The notes beneath the pieces are model-generated. The model was not told the origin of the DNA and made no database searches. It worked only from the letters and a program-made list of their open reading frames with translations. From Vibrio crassostreae 9ZC13 (GTDB lineage Bacteria; Pseudomonadota; Gammaproteobacteria; Enterobacterales; Vibrionaceae), in assembly GCF_000272045.2 (NCBI RefSeq), contig NZ_AJYZ02000040.1:208734-272733 (forward strand): DNA of 64,000 nt, in the 5' to 3' direction. Shown piece after piece: positions 1 to 9,257 of the stretch. The position numbers and the translations under genes are program-made. Every line of letters begins with the position of its first letter. The first letter of the stretch is position 1.

Positions 1-860
1 GCTTGGCTGATTACCCACATATCTTTGATGAACTGTTTAGAGCCATGGTCGCGGCTGGTGAGAAATCGGGTCACTTAGATGCGGTATTGGAGCGACTGGC
101 TGATTACGCAGAAAACCGTCAGAAGATGCGCTCTAAGTTGCTGCAAGCGATGATCTACCCTGTGGTGCTGGTGGTGTTTGCGGTGACGATTGTTTCGTTC
201 CTGCTGGCAACCGTGGTACCTAAGATCGTTGAACCGATTATCCAAATGGGCCAAGAACTTCCTCAATCGACACAATTTTTATTGGCATCGAGTGAATTTA
301 TCCAGAATTGGGGCATCCAATTACTGTTGTTGATCATCGGTGTGATTGTGTTGATTAAGACCGCTCTGAAAAAGCCGGGTGTTCGCATGAGTTGGGATCG
401 CAAGCTATTAAGCATTCCACTGATCGGCAAGATCGCGAAAGGAATTAATACCTCTCGTTTTGCACGAACACTCTCTATCTGTACCTCGAGTGCGATTCCT
501 ATCCTTGAGGGGATGAAGGTTGCGGTTGATGTCATGTCGAATCACCATGTGAAGCAACAAGTACTGCAGGCGTCAGACAGTGTTAGAGAAGGGGCAAGCC
601 TGCGTAAAGCGCTCGATCAAACCAAACTCTTCCCTCCAATGATGCTGCATATGATCGCCAGTGGTGAGCAGAGTGGTCAGTTAGAGCAAATGCTAACAAG
701 AGCGGCAGATAACCAGGATCAAAGCTTTGAATCGACCGTGAATATCGCGTTAGGTATCTTTACGCCAGCACTTATCGCTTTGATGGCAGGCTTAGTGCTG
801 TTCATTGTGATGGCGACTCTGATGCCGATGCTTGAAATGAATAATTTGATGAGTGGTTAA
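1..860 (+). CDS. gspF: Type II secretion inner-membrane platform protein GspF (5' truncated)
   Basis: This is the last 285 residues of GspF/EpsF, the polytopic inner-membrane protein at the base of the type II secretion system. GspF contacts the GspE ATPase and GspL/GspM. The family is about 400 residues, so roughly 120 N-terminal residues lie outside the window. Two repeated GspF domains are visible, each with an 'AxGExSG' motif (AAGEKSGHL near residue 20 of the fragment, ASGEQSGQL near 217). Hydrophobic segments lie near 50-75, 103-118 and at the C-terminus. gspG follows after 88 bp. Identity is secure from motifs and operon order. Confidence 0.96.
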   Translation, partial: LADYPHIFDELFRAMVAAGEKSGHLDAVLERLADYAENRQKMRSKLLQAMIYPVVLVVFAVTIVSFLLATVVPKIVEPIIQMGQELPQSTQFLLASSEFIQNWGIQLLLLIIGVIVLIKTALKKPGVRMSWDRKLLSIPLIGKIAKGINTSRFARTLSICTSSAIPILEGMKVAVDVMSNHHVKQQVLQASDSVREGASLRKALDQTKLFPPMMLHMIASGEQSGQLEQMLTRAADNQDQSFESTVNIALGIFTPALIALMAGLVLFIVMATLMPMLEMNNLMSG

Positions 861-948
861 TCAACTGCTCATAAGACGTTAGTTTTTGGATTAACGAGAA
901 GAAGGACATTATTACCTTCAACTCGCTGTCTGTAATTTGGAGAAAACA

Positions 949-1392
949 ATGAAAAACAGAATGAAGAAACAATCAGGCTTTACCCTATTAGAAGTGATGG
1001 TTGTTGTGGTTATCCTTGGCGTATTGGCGAGCTTTGTTGTACCTAACCTATTGGGTAACAAAGAGAAGGCTGACCAACAAAAAGCCATCACTGATATTGT
1101 GGCGCTAGAGAACGCGCTAGATATGTACAAACTGGATAACAGCGTTTACCCAACAACGGATCAAGGTCTTGATGCATTGGTTTCTAAGCCAAGCAGCCCA
1201 GAGCCTCGTAACTACCGCGACGGTGGCTACATCAAGCGTCTGCCAAACGACCCATGGGGTAACGAGTACCAATACCTAAGCCCTGGTGATAACGGCACTA
1301 TTGATATTTTCACTCTTGGTGCTGATGGCCAAGAAGGTGGTGAAGGTATTGCGGCGGATATCGGCAACTGGAACATGCAGGATTTCCAATAA
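949..1392 (+). CDS. gspG: Type II secretion major pseudopilin GspG
   Basis: This is the major pseudopilin of the type II secretion pseudopilus (147 aa). The class III prepilin leader is short and basic and ends in QSG, with cleavage expected between Gly10 and Phe11. The mature protein starts FTLLEV, with the conserved Glu at mature position 5, followed by a hydrophobic helix. The C-terminal stretch LGADGQEGGEGIAADIGNW matches the calcium-binding loop of GspG. The ATG at 949 is preferred over an upstream in-frame TTG at 937, because TTGGAGA at 937-943 then serves as ribosome binding site. A tandem repeat follows the stop codon. Confidence 0.97.
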   Translation: MKNRMKKQSGFTLLEVMVVVVILGVLASFVVPNLLGNKEKADQQKAITDIVALENALDMYKLDNSVYPTTDQGLDALVSKPSSPEPRNYRDGGYIKRLPNDPWGNEYQYLSPGDNGTIDIFTLGADGQEGGEGIAADIGNWNMQDFQ

Positions 1393-1407
1393 GCTTCAGC
1401 TTATTGT

Positions 1408-1461
1408 TTGATTCGTTATTGATGCTTGATACGTTATTGATGCTTGATACGTTATTGATGG
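1408..1461 (+). repeat. Three tandem 18-bp repeats between gspG and gspH
   Basis: Three consecutive copies of an 18-base unit, TTGATACGTTATTGATGC, occupy 1408-1425, 1426-1443 and 1444-1461. The first copy has one mismatch (T for A at its sixth base) and the third differs only at its last base. The array starts 15 bp after the gspG stop and ends 27 bp before the gspH start. It is non-coding here. A likely origin is replication slippage. A role in mRNA processing between the abundant gspG message and the rest of the operon is only a possibility. Confidence 0.9.
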
Positions 1462-1488
1462 TAGGACGTAAACAGATGGAGTCTAAAG

Positions 1489-2082
1489 GTGAAAACTAAG
1501 CAAACACAGCCAGGTTTCACCTTGATTGAGATTCTCTTGGTGTTGGTACTACTGTCAGTAACGGCGGTTGCGGTGATCGCGACCATTCCTACCAATAGCA
1601 AAGATGTTGCTAAAAAATACGCTCAAAGCTTTTATCAGCGAGTTCAATTACTCAATGAAGAGGCTATTTTGAGCGGCTTAGATTTTGGCGTTCGAGTTGA
1701 TGAAAAGAAATCGACCTATGTACTGATGGCGCTTAAGTCTGAAGGCTGGCAAGAAGTCGATTTTGAAAAAATCCCCTCTTTAACTGAACTACCGGAAGAA
1801 CTCGCATTGTCACTGACCTTAGGTGGTGGCGCATGGGAAGACGATGATCGGTTGTTCAACCCAGGAAGCTTGTTTGATGAAGATATGTTTGCTGATCTTG
1901 AAGAGGAAAAGAAGCCGAAACCACCACAGATCTACATCTTGTCGAGTGCTGAAATGACGCCATTTGTATTGTCGTTTTATCCAAATACCGGAGACACCAT
2001 ACAAGATGGTTGGCGTATTCGAGTATTGGACAATGGTGTGATTCGACTGCTAGAACCGGGAGAAGAAGATGAAGAGGAATAA
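1489..2082 (+). CDS. gspH: Type II secretion minor pseudopilin GspH
   Basis: This is the minor pseudopilin GspH (197 aa), part of the pseudopilus body or tip. A nine-residue leader ending in QPG precedes FTLIEILLVLVLLSV, so cleavage is expected after Gly9 with Glu at mature position 5. The start is the GTG at 1489. An AAAGG at 1483-1487 lies too close to be an ideal ribosome binding site. A charged segment (DLEEEKKPKPPQ, near residue 140) and a Glu-rich C-terminus (GEEDEEE) stand out. The 3' end overlaps gspI by 14 bp, suggesting translational coupling. Confidence 0.95.
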   Translation: MKTKQTQPGFTLIEILLVLVLLSVTAVAVIATIPTNSKDVAKKYAQSFYQRVQLLNEEAILSGLDFGVRVDEKKSTYVLMALKSEGWQEVDFEKIPSLTELPEELALSLTLGGGAWEDDDRLFNPGSLFDEDMFADLEEEKKPKPPQIYILSSAEMTPFVLSFYPNTGDTIQDGWRIRVLDNGVIRLLEPGEEDEEE

Positions 2083-2464
2083 CCGTTCTCCTTATCGTTT
2101 TCGTGGTATGCCCCTTGGTTCTCGAGGAATGACGCTGCTTGAGGTATTGGTTGCGCTCGCTATCTTTGCGACTGCGGCGATCAGTGTGATTCGTGCTGTT
2201 ACTCAGCACATCAATACCCTCAGTTATCTCGAAGAAAAAACCTTCGCGGCTATGGTCGTTGATAATCAAATGTCTTTGGTGATGCTGCATCCTGAGAAGC
2301 TAAAAAAAGCGCAGGGCACACAAGAGTTGGCCGAGAGAGAGTGGTTTTGGAAGGTCACGCCAATCGATACTAGCGATGATTTATTAAAGGCGTTTGATGT
2401 GAGTGTGGCAACCAGTAAACAAGCTTCTCCAGTGGTCACGGTGCGCAGCTATGTGGTCAAGTAA
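2069..2464 (+). CDS. gspI: Type II secretion minor pseudopilin GspI
   Basis: This is the minor pseudopilin GspI (131 aa). In the family, GspI forms the pseudopilus tip complex with GspJ and GspK. The 20-residue basic leader ends in SRG and the mature protein begins with Met, MTLLEVLVALAIF, with Glu at position 5. A non-Phe residue at +1 is known in GspI proteins. The ATG at 2069 lies within the gspH 3' end, which overlaps by 14 bp. The gene in turn overlaps the proposed gspJ start by 14 bp. Length and order match the family. Confidence 0.95.
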   Translation: MKRNNRSPYRFRGMPLGSRGMTLLEVLVALAIFATAAISVIRAVTQHINTLSYLEEKTFAAMVVDNQMSLVMLHPEKLKKAQGTQELAEREWFWKVTPIDTSDDLLKAFDVSVATSKQASPVVTVRSYVVK

Positions 2465-3218
2465 AAGCGTGTCGTTAGCTCAGAGCAAGTCGCTAAGTAA
2501 GAGCATGTCCGCCAATAAGCGTGTGCCTCGTAAACAAGGACTATCTTCGAAAGGGAGGGGCTTTACCTTAATTGAGGTTTTGGTCTCGATCGCTATCTTT
2601 GCCACGTTAAGCATGGCGGCTTATCAGGTAGTAAATCAGGTTCAGCGCAGCAACGAGCTTTCAATCGAGCGCAGTGCTCGTTTAAATCAACTGCAACGTA
2701 GCTTAGTCATTTTAGATAATGATTTTCGCCAGATGGCGGTGCGACAATTTCGTACCAACGGTGAAGAAGCATCATCTAAGCTGATCTTAATTAAAGAGTA
2801 TTTACTGGATTCCGACAGCGTTGGCATCATGTTTACTCGCCTTGGCTGGCATAACCCACAGCAGCAGTTTCCTCGCGGAGAAGTCACCAAAGTGGGTTAC
2901 CGCATTAAAGAAGAAACGCTTGAGCGTGTGTGGTGGCGCTACCCCGATACTCCTGCAGGACAAGAAGGTGTGATTACGCCTTTGCTTGATGATGTTGAAA
3001 GCTTGGAATTCGAGTTTTATGACGGAAGCCGCTGGGGGAAAGAGTGGCAAGCCGACAAATCGCTACCGAAAGCGGTAAGGTTAAAGCTAACCTTGAAAGA
3101 TTATGGTGAGATAGAGCGTATTTATCTCACCCCTGGTGGCACGCTAGATCAGGCCGATGATTCTTCAAACAGTGACTCTTCAAGTAGTAATGAGGGGAAT
3201 AATGACTCATCGAACTAA
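2451..3218 (+). CDS. gspJ: Type II secretion minor pseudopilin GspJ
   Basis: This is the minor pseudopilin GspJ (255 aa from the ATG at 2451). The prepilin motif [17 protein letters not shown] has Glu at mature position 5. From 2451 the leader is long (37 residues, Ser/Lys rich). An in-frame ATG at 2505 would give a more usual 19-residue leader. I keep 2451 because it overlaps gspI in the coupled style of the operon and begins Met-Trp, as I recall for V. cholerae EpsJ. The last ~20 residues are almost only Ser, Asn, Asp and Glu, a low-complexity tail. It overlaps gspK by 17 bp. Confidence 0.93.
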   Translation: MWSSKSVSLAQSKSLSKSMSANKRVPRKQGLSSKGRGFTLIEVLVSIAIFATLSMAAYQVVNQVQRSNELSIERSARLNQLQRSLVILDNDFRQMAVRQFRTNGEEASSKLILIKEYLLDSDSVGIMFTRLGWHNPQQQFPRGEVTKVGYRIKEETLERVWWRYPDTPAGQEGVITPLLDDVESLEFEFYDGSRWGKEWQADKSLPKAVRLKLTLKDYGEIERIYLTPGGTLDQADDSSNSDSSSSNEGNNDSSN

Positions 3219-4251
3219 TAAGTTTGCACTGACAAGGTCTGCCATGGGGCGCAAGCAGCGAGGTGTTGCGCTGATCATTATCCTGATGCTACTGGCGATA
3301 ATGGCAACCATCGCAGGCAGTATGTCGGAACGCCTGTTTACTCAATTTAAGCGCGTGGGCAATCAACTGAATTACCAACAGGCTTACTGGTACAGCATTG
3401 GTGTCGAAGCGCTGGTGCAAGACGGCATTAGGCAAAGCTACAAAGACAGTGATACCGTCAACTTGAGTCAACCATGGGCGTTAGAAGAACAGGTATACCC
3501 GTTGGATTATGGTCAAGTTAAAGGCCGTATTGTTGATGCTCAGGCATGTTTTAATCTCAATGCGTTGGCTGGTGTGGCGACGACTTCAAGTAACCAAACA
3601 CCTTATTTAATTACGGTTTGGCAAACCTTGTTGGAAAACCAAGATGTTGAGCCTTATCAGGCCGAGGTTATTGCACATTCAAGCTGGGAATTTGTTGATA
3701 GTGATACCCGAACCACCTCTTCAGCTGGTGTAGAAGACAGTACTTATGAGGCGATGAAGCCATCTTATTTGGCAGCGAATGGCTTAATGGCCGATGAGTC
3801 CGAGCTACGCTCGGTTTATCAAGTCACTGGTGAGGTGATGAATAAGGTTCGCCCCTTTGTTTGTGCTCTGCCGAGCGACGATTTCCGTTTGAATGTGAAT
3901 ACTCTTACGGAAAAGCAGGCGCCGTTATTGGAAGCGATGTTTGCCCCCGGCTTAAGTGAATCGGATGCCAAACAGCTGATAGACAAACGCCCATTCGATG
4001 GTTGGGATACGGTGGATGCGTTTATGGCTGAGCCTGCTATTGTGGGTGTGAGTGCCGAAGTCAGCAAAAAAGCGAAAGCATATTTAACTGTAGATAGCGC
4101 CTATTTTGAGCTAGATGCAGAGGTATTAGTTGAGCAGTCACGTGTACGTATACGGACGCTTTTCTATAGTAGTAATCGAGAAACAGTGACGGTAGTACGC
4201 CGTCGTTTTGGAGGAATCAGTGAGCGAGTTTCTGACCGTTCGACTGAGTAG
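3202..4251 (+). CDS. gspK: Type II secretion minor pseudopilin GspK
   Basis: This is GspK (349 aa), the large minor pseudopilin that caps the pseudopilus with GspI and GspJ. The prepilin motif is [19 protein letters not shown], with cleavage after about Gly21. Mature position 5 is Ile, not Glu, which is the GspK hallmark. A large globular domain follows, including ACFNLNAL near residue 115, typical of the family. The ATG at 3202 has GAGGGGA at 3192-3198 as ribosome binding site. An earlier in-frame ATG at 3190 lacks one. The 3' end overlaps gspL by 32 bp. Confidence 0.95.
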   Translation: MTHRTNKFALTRSAMGRKQRGVALIIILMLLAIMATIAGSMSERLFTQFKRVGNQLNYQQAYWYSIGVEALVQDGIRQSYKDSDTVNLSQPWALEEQVYPLDYGQVKGRIVDAQACFNLNALAGVATTSSNQTPYLITVWQTLLENQDVEPYQAEVIAHSSWEFVDSDTRTTSSAGVEDSTYEAMKPSYLAANGLMADESELRSVYQVTGEVMNKVRPFVCALPSDDFRLNVNTLTEKQAPLLEAMFAPGLSESDAKQLIDKRPFDGWDTVDAFMAEPAIVGVSAEVSKKAKAYLTVDSAYFELDAEVLVEQSRVRIRTLFYSSNRETVTVVRRRFGGISERVSDRSTE

Positions 4252-5449
4252 CGAACCACAAAGCCCTGTGCAGTGGTTAGTTTGGTCGACAAGCCAACAA
4301 GAAGTGATAGCAAGCGGTGAACTGTCTAGCTGGGATCAGCTTGACGAGTTAACGCCTTACGCTGAAAAGCGCAGCTGTATCGCTTTATTGCCGGGAAGTG
4401 AATGCTTAATTAAGCGTGTTGAGATCCCGAAAGGTGCTGCTCGCCAGTTCGATTCTATGCTGCCGTTTTTATTAGAAGACGAAGTGGCACAAGATATCGA
4501 AGACTTACACCTGACTATTTTAGATAAAGACGCAACGCACGCGACAGTGTGTGGTGTCGATCGTGAATGGTTAAAGCAAGCGTTAGACCTGTTCCGCGAA
4601 GCCAATATTATCTTCCGTAAGGTGTTGCCAGATACACTGGCCGTGCCTTTTGAAGATCAGGGCATCAGTGCGCTGCAGATCGACCAACATTGGTTATTGC
4701 GTCAAAGCAACTATCAAGCAGTGTCGATCAATGAGGCGTGGCTAGCGATGTTCTTACAAAGCGATTGGGTTGCCTTAGATGACGAAGAGCAATCACCAAC
4801 GATTTTTAGCTACACCGCACTGCCAAGTGATGACGTTCAACTGCAAAGTGGCATTGAGTGGCAAGCTAAACCTGCGGAACTGGTGATGTCTTTACTGAGC
4901 CAACAAGCCATTACAAGTGGCGTAAACTTACTGACTGGCACCTTTAAAACCAAATCTTCATTCAGTAAGTACTGGCGTGTATGGCAAAAAGTAGCGATCG
5001 CAGCTTGTTTGCTGGTGGCGGTGATCGTCACTCAGCAAGTCTTAAAGGTTCAGCAGTACGAAGCGCAAGCACAAGCGTACCGAACGGAGAGTGAACGTAT
5101 TTTTAGAAGCGTACTTCCGGGCAAGCAACGTATTCCGACGGTCAGCTACCTTAAGCGCCAGATGAACGACGAAGCTAAGAAGTATGGTGGCTCGGGTGAT
5201 GGTGATTCCTTACTTGGATGGCTAGCGTTACTGCCAGAAACTTTAGGACAAGTGAAAGCCATCGAAGTGAATAGTATTCGCTACGACGGCAACCGCTCAG
5301 AGGTGAGATTGGAAGCGAAAAGTACTGACTTCCAATATTTCGAGACTGCGCGAGTGAAACTTGAAGAGAAGTTTACCGTTGAGCAAGGGCCATTGAATCG
5401 TAATGGTGATGCCGTATTTGGCAGCTTTACTCTTAAACCCCATCAATAA
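4220..5449 (+). CDS. gspL: Type II secretion assembly-platform protein GspL
   Basis: This is GspL/EpsL (409 aa), a bitopic inner-membrane protein. Its actin-like cytoplasmic domain recruits the GspE ATPase, and its periplasmic ferredoxin-like domain pairs with GspM. The cytoplasmic part covers about residues 1-250. One hydrophobic segment ([14 protein letters not shown]) lies near 258-271, then a coiled and globular periplasmic part. The GTG at 4220 is chosen because GGAGG at 4210-4214 sits correctly before it. It begins MSEFLTVRL. The gene starts inside gspK, so coupled translation is likely. Confidence 0.95.
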   Translation: MSEFLTVRLSSEPQSPVQWLVWSTSQQEVIASGELSSWDQLDELTPYAEKRSCIALLPGSECLIKRVEIPKGAARQFDSMLPFLLEDEVAQDIEDLHLTILDKDATHATVCGVDREWLKQALDLFREANIIFRKVLPDTLAVPFEDQGISALQIDQHWLLRQSNYQAVSINEAWLAMFLQSDWVALDDEEQSPTIFSYTALPSDDVQLQSGIEWQAKPAELVMSLLSQQAITSGVNLLTGTFKTKSSFSKYWRVWQKVAIAACLLVAVIVTQQVLKVQQYEAQAQAYRTESERIFRSVLPGKQRIPTVSYLKRQMNDEAKKYGGSGDGDSLLGWLALLPETLGQVKAIEVNSIRYDGNRSEVRLEAKSTDFQYFETARVKLEEKFTVEQGPLNRNGDAVFGSFTLKPHQ

Positions 5450-5469
5450 CCTGCGTAAGGAGATCAGTG

Positions 5470-5958
5470 ATGAGAAATATGATTGAGCCACTCCAAGCGT
5501 GGTGGACTTCAATAAGTCAAAGAGAGCAACGACTAGTGATTGGTTGCTCAATTCTATTGGTGGTCGGTGTCGTTTATTGGGGGCTAATCCAGCCACTCAG
5601 TCAGCGAGCTGAACTTGCGCAGACCCGCATTCAAAGCGAGAAGCAACTACTGGCTTGGGTAACCAATAAAGCCAATGAAGTGGTTGAACTACGAGGCAGT
5701 GGCGGCATTAGTGCCAGTCAACCTCTGAATCAATCTGTGCCTGCTTCTATGCGTCGCTTTAATATCGAGCTGATACGTGTGCAACCACGTGGCGAGATGC
5801 TGCAAGTCTGGGTGAAACCTGTGCCTTTTAATCAGTTCTTAGATTGGCTGACATACTTGAAAGAGAAGCAGGGTGTCGAAGTTGAGTTTATGGACATTGA
5901 TCGCTCCGATAACCCAGGGGTTATTGAGGTCAACCGACTACAGTTTAAACGAGGTTAA
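5470..5958 (+). CDS. gspM: Type II secretion assembly-platform protein GspM
   Basis: This is GspM/EpsM (162 aa), a small bitopic inner-membrane protein that stabilises GspL and contacts GspF. A short cytoplasmic N-terminus is followed by a single membrane helix near residues 19-36 (LVIGCSILLVVGVVYWGL) and a periplasmic ferredoxin-like domain. The ATG at 5470 follows AAGGAG at 5457-5462 with a 7-base spacer, better than the GTG at 5467. The stop is one base before the gspN start codon, so the two are tightly coupled. Confidence 0.94.
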   Translation: MRNMIEPLQAWWTSISQREQRLVIGCSILLVVGVVYWGLIQPLSQRAELAQTRIQSEKQLLAWVTNKANEVVELRGSGGISASQPLNQSVPASMRRFNIELIRVQPRGEMLQVWVKPVPFNQFLDWLTYLKEKQGVEVEFMDIDRSDNPGVIEVNRLQFKRG

Positions 5959-5959
5959 T

Positions 5960-6739
5960 GTGAAACGCGGTTTATCTTTGAAGTTAGGTTTACTTTTTGG
6001 CGGCATCTTTATTGTCTTTTTCTCGGTTAGTCTGTTGCTGCATCTACCGGCCTCTTTTGTACTCAAACATGCACCGGCTGTGCGTGGCTTGAATATTGAA
6101 GGTGTTGAAGGAACGGTTTGGCAGGGCAGCGCCAATAATATCGCCTGGCAGCGTGTTAATTACGGTTCAGTGCAGTGGGACTTCCAGTTTTCTAAGCTAT
6201 TTCAAGCCAAAGCAGAACTGGCGGTTCGTTTTGGTCGTAACAGCGACATGAACTTGTCAGGTAAAGGGCGTGTCGGGTACAGCATGAGTGGCGCGTATGC
6301 AGAGAACTTAGTGGCCTCAATGCCTGCTATGAACGTGATGAAATACGCCCCAGCCATTCCAGTCCCGGTTTCAATTGGTGGAAAGGTTGAGCTGACGATC
6401 AAGCATGCGGTTCATGCTCAACCTTGGTGTCAGTCTGGTGAAGGTACTGTGGCTTGGTCTGGTGCTGCAGTCGATTCACCTGTTGGTTCGTTAGACCTTG
6501 GTCCTGTGATTGCGGACATAACCTGTGAAGACAGTACAATTGCAGCCAAAGGCGTTCAGAAGAGCACTCAAGTAGACAGTGAGTTCTCAGCGAGTCTAAC
6601 ATCTAACCAGCGCTACACATCTGCAGCGTGGTTTAAACCGGGTGTTGAATTCCCGCCAACGATGCAAAATCAGCTTAAATGGTTGGGTAATCCTGATAGC
6701 CAAGGTAAGTACCAGTTTACTTATCAAGGTCGTTTTTAG
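5960..6739 (+). CDS. gspN: Type II secretion protein GspN
   Basis: This is GspN/EpsN (259 aa), the last gene of many type II secretion operons. It is not essential in all species and its exact role is unclear. The N-terminus has one membrane anchor (about residues 9-30). The rest is predicted periplasmic and contains the family-like stretch RGLNIEGVEGTVWQG near residue 43. The start is the GTG at 5960, preceded by the GAGG at 5951-5954 inside the end of gspM. The strong hairpin terminator at 6775-6805 ends the operon. Confidence 0.93.
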   Translation: MKRGLSLKLGLLFGGIFIVFFSVSLLLHLPASFVLKHAPAVRGLNIEGVEGTVWQGSANNIAWQRVNYGSVQWDFQFSKLFQAKAELAVRFGRNSDMNLSGKGRVGYSMSGAYAENLVASMPAMNVMKYAPAIPVPVSIGGKVELTIKHAVHAQPWCQSGEGTVAWSGAAVDSPVGSLDLGPVIADITCEDSTIAAKGVQKSTQVDSEFSASLTSNQRYTSAAWFKPGVEFPPTMQNQLKWLGNPDSQGKYQFTYQGRF

Positions 6740-6774
6740 CTAAACGGCTAAGGGTCACTAAATTACGAGATATA

Positions 6775-6805
6775 AAAAACGGGCACCTCACTGAGGTGCC
6801 CGTTT
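6775..6805. terminator. Bidirectional terminator between gspN and cysQ
   Basis: A perfect 9-bp stem, GGGCACCTC with GAGGTGCCC, and a 3-base loop are flanked by an A-run on the left and TTTT on the right. It can therefore terminate both the gsp operon (plus) and cysQ (minus), which converge here. Confidence 0.92.
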
Positions 6806-6858
6806 TGTTTGTTCTGAGAATCTAGAGGATATCTGACAGTTAAAGGGAGCAAACTCGC

Positions 6859-7686
6859 CTAGTCTTTGCCTTGCAAAATTTCTACCCACGGTAAATCTGC
6901 ATCACCGAGTACAATGAAGTTCGGGTTTTCTAGCGTTTCTCTTTCATTGTACGAAAGCGGTTCTAGTTGAGTACTTAAGATACGTCCGCCAGCTTCTTCA
7001 ACAATGCACTGCGTTGCGGCGGTATCCCACTCTCCGGTTGGTCCAAGGCGCAGATAACAATCCACAGCGCCTTCTGCGACTAAACAGGCCTTAAGCGCTG
7101 CTGAGCCTAGAGGAACCAAATCATAATTCCATGCTGAGCTCATACGGCTAGTGATGCGATTGATGTCCTGGCGACGGCTGATCGCCATGGCGATTGACTG
7201 GTTTGGCAGCTCGTGACGATGCGTTTTGATTTTCACGCTGTCATTAAGGTCTGGGATCTTCCAAGCGCCTTTGCCACTGTAAGCGTAATAGCTCACACCT
7301 GAAACGGGTGCGTATACCACGCCCATCACTGGCTTGTTATGCTCGATTAGGGCGATAATTGTCGCGAAATCACCACTTCGTGCGATGAACTCCTGGGTGC
7401 CGTCCAGTGGGTCAACTAACCAGTAGCGATCCCATTGAGAGCGTTGCTCTAGGCTGATGTCGGCGTCTTCTTCGGATAATACGGGAATATCAGGCGTCAA
7501 TTCACTGAGTTTTTTTAATATCAGCTTATGTGCTGCAAGATCGGCACTGGTTACTGGAGTGTCATCACTCTTAATGAACTCTTCGTAATCCTTTTTCTCG
7601 TAGATCTCTAAGATGAGTTGACCAGCAGAGCGAGCAATCTCAATGACAGAGGGTAGGAGGTGAGACAAATCTTTTGTTATTGGCAT
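6859..7686 (-). CDS. cysQ: 3'(2'),5'-bisphosphate nucleotidase CysQ
   Basis: CysQ (275 aa) is a member of the lithium-sensitive inositol monophosphatase superfamily. It hydrolyses 3'-phosphoadenosine 5'-phosphate to AMP and phosphate, recycling a by-product of sulfate assimilation. Metal-binding motifs are visible: LSEEDA near residue 67, the signature DPLDGTQEF near 90, and GEWDTAATQ near 213. It acts in the cytoplasm or at the inner membrane face. The ATG at 7686 has AGAGAA upstream. nudE lies 36 bp upstream on the same strand, so a two-gene operon is likely. Confidence 0.95.
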   Translation of the reverse strand: MPITKDLSHLLPSVIEIARSAGQLILEIYEKKDYEEFIKSDDTPVTSADLAAHKLILKKLSELTPDIPVLSEEDADISLEQRSQWDRYWLVDPLDGTQEFIARSGDFATIIALIEHNKPVMGVVYAPVSGVSYYAYSGKGAWKIPDLNDSVKIKTHRHELPNQSIAMAISRRQDINRITSRMSSAWNYDLVPLGSAALKACLVAEGAVDCYLRLGPTGEWDTAATQCIVEEAGGRILSTQLEPLSYNERETLENPNFIVLGDADLPWVEILQGKD

Positions 7687-7722
7687 AAATGTTCTCTTAC
7701 TCTTAGAGCGAGCCTGAATGTT

Positions 7723-8274
7723 CTAGTTATTGTTTAATACACGAAGGCTTAAAAGCAGGGCTGTAATACTCCGAGCCTCACAGAAATCGAGATGTGTTAA
7801 CAGTTCTTCGGCTTGAGCAAGTGGCCAGCGCACAATATCGAGAGGCTCTGGCTCATCACCTTCTAGCTTTTCTGGGTAGAGGTCTTCTGCAATAAACAGC
7901 GTCATTTTGCTAGAGAAGTAAGAGGGTGCAAGGATCACTTCCTTCAGCGGAGTAAGCTTGTTGGCACCGAAGCCTATCTCTTCTTTGAGTTCGCGAACGG
8001 CGGCTTCGTTTGGCTGCTCACCTGGATCAATCAGCCCTTTTGGAAAGCCAAGTTCGTAGCGTTCAGTTCCCGCTGCATATTCACGTACTAATAGAATATC
8101 GCCTTGCTCAGTAATAGGAACCATCATCACTGCGTTGCGCCCGCTGGGCTTCATGCGTTCGTAAGTGCGCTCTTCGCCGTTTGAAAAGCGTAAGTCGAGA
8201 GACTCGATAGAGAATAGTCTTGATTGAGCGACAGTTTGTTTAGCCAAAATCTCTGGCTTGGTCCTTTTCGTCAT
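7723..8274 (-). CDS. nudE: ADP-sugar/ADP-compound hydrolase NudE
   Basis: This is a Nudix hydrolase of the NudE type (183 aa), which cleaves ADP-ribose, NADH, Ap3A and related ADP compounds to AMP. The Nudix box is complete: GLIDPGEQPNEAAVRELKEE, with the REL.EE core near residues 113-118, followed by IGF. Length and sequence match NudE rather than the NudF type. It precedes cysQ on the same strand, as in other gammaproteobacteria, where both act in clearing adenylated nucleotides. Upstream (8275-8503) I see no other gene. Confidence 0.92.
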   Translation of the reverse strand: MTKRTKPEILAKQTVAQSRLFSIESLDLRFSNGEERTYERMKPSGRNAVMMVPITEQGDILLVREYAAGTERYELGFPKGLIDPGEQPNEAAVRELKEEIGFGANKLTPLKEVILAPSYFSSKMTLFIAEDLYPEKLEGDEPEPLDIVRWPLAQAEELLTHLDFCEARSITALLLSLRVLNNN

Positions 8275-8503
8275 TGCGCTCGCTCCTTAGCTCATTGGAA
8301 TTCTTTCTTATAAAGTCATTCTAATATAGGGGAAATGACCTTGAGTTCCTAGATCCGAGTTTTCATATCCGAAAATTATTGAAGCAGGAATCGATTACGA
8401 TCACTTGAATACCTTACTCAAGATGGTAACGAGGTGAAAATATGGTTGTATAGCAAAAGAGTATAGAGAGAACGCGATAGTCCTAACTTGCTTATCCACA
8501 TAA

Positions 8504-8536
8504 CAAAAAAGGTTGATGCTTGCGCATCAACCTTTC
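8504..8536 (-). terminator. Rho-independent terminator of nfuA
   Basis: A 12-bp perfect stem, AAAGGTTGATGC with GCATCAACCTTT, has a 4-base loop. Read on the minus strand it ends in a T-run (the A-run at 8504-8510). It lies 28 bp past the nfuA stop. Confidence 0.9.
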
Positions 8537-8563
8537 AAATAACAACTAACACTAAATCAGTGA

Positions 8564-9148
8564 TTAGTAGTAAGAGTGCTCACCACGATCGTGCTCAGTT
8601 GCATCACGAACAGCAGTCAGTTCACCTTCAAACTGTTGAAGAAGTTCTTTCTCGATGCCTTCTTTTAGCGTTACATCAACCATAGAACAACCGTTACAAC
8701 CACCACCGAATGCTACAATAGCTGCGCCGTCTTCAGTGATTTCTACCAAGCTAACGTGACCGCCGTGACCAGCAAGTTGCGGGTTAACTTGTGTTTGAAT
8801 TGCGTATTCAACACGTTCTAGAAGTGGTGCATCGTCTGCGACTTTACGCATCTTAGCGTTTGGTGCTTTAAGCGTTAGCTGAGAGCCCATTTTGTCAGTA
8901 ACGAAGTCAATTTCAGCTTCATCTAGGAACGGTAGGCTTAGCTCATCTACGTATGCACAGAAAGCTTCGAATTTAAGCTCTGTGTCAGACGCTTCGATAG
9001 CATCTGTTGGGCAGTAAGAAACACCACACTCAGCGTTTTGTGTGCCTGGGTTTACCACGAACACACGAATGTTTGTACCTTCAGGCTGCTGTGACAGCAG
9101 ATTGGCAAAGTGAGTTTGAGCTGTTTCTGTAATAGTAATATTTGACAC
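8564..9148 (-). CDS. nfuA: Iron-sulfur biogenesis protein NfuA
   Basis: NfuA (194 aa) is a carrier of [4Fe-4S] clusters to apo-proteins, including under oxidative stress or iron limitation. The N-terminal half is a degenerate A-type domain. The C-terminal Nfu domain holds the cluster-binding CxxC in [17 protein letters not shown] near residue 150. The reading frame is open further upstream, but homology to NfuA starts at SNITITE, so I place the start at the GTG at 9148, with an AGG 8-10 bases upstream. Its neighbour comF is 109 bp upstream on the same strand. Confidence 0.95.
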   Translation of the reverse strand: MSNITITETAQTHFANLLSQQPEGTNIRVFVVNPGTQNAECGVSYCPTDAIEASDTELKFEAFCAYVDELSLPFLDEAEIDFVTDKMGSQLTLKAPNAKMRKVADDAPLLERVEYAIQTQVNPQLAGHGGHVSLVEITEDGAAIVAFGGGCNGCSMVDVTLKEGIEKELLQQFEGELTAVRDATEHDRGEHSYY

Positions 9149-9257
9149 GACGAATACCTGAGTAGATTTGTAGGTTATTAGCGCCATTCTACTCCTGTCA
9201 GATTTGTAATTCAGCCCTTTTTTGTTGGATTGCTGTACAAGTAGTGATTCACAGCTT

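Noticed and set aside
1856..2290. 144-codon frame antisense to gspH/gspI
   Set aside because: It crosses two well-supported pseudopilin genes and shows no domain or start signal.
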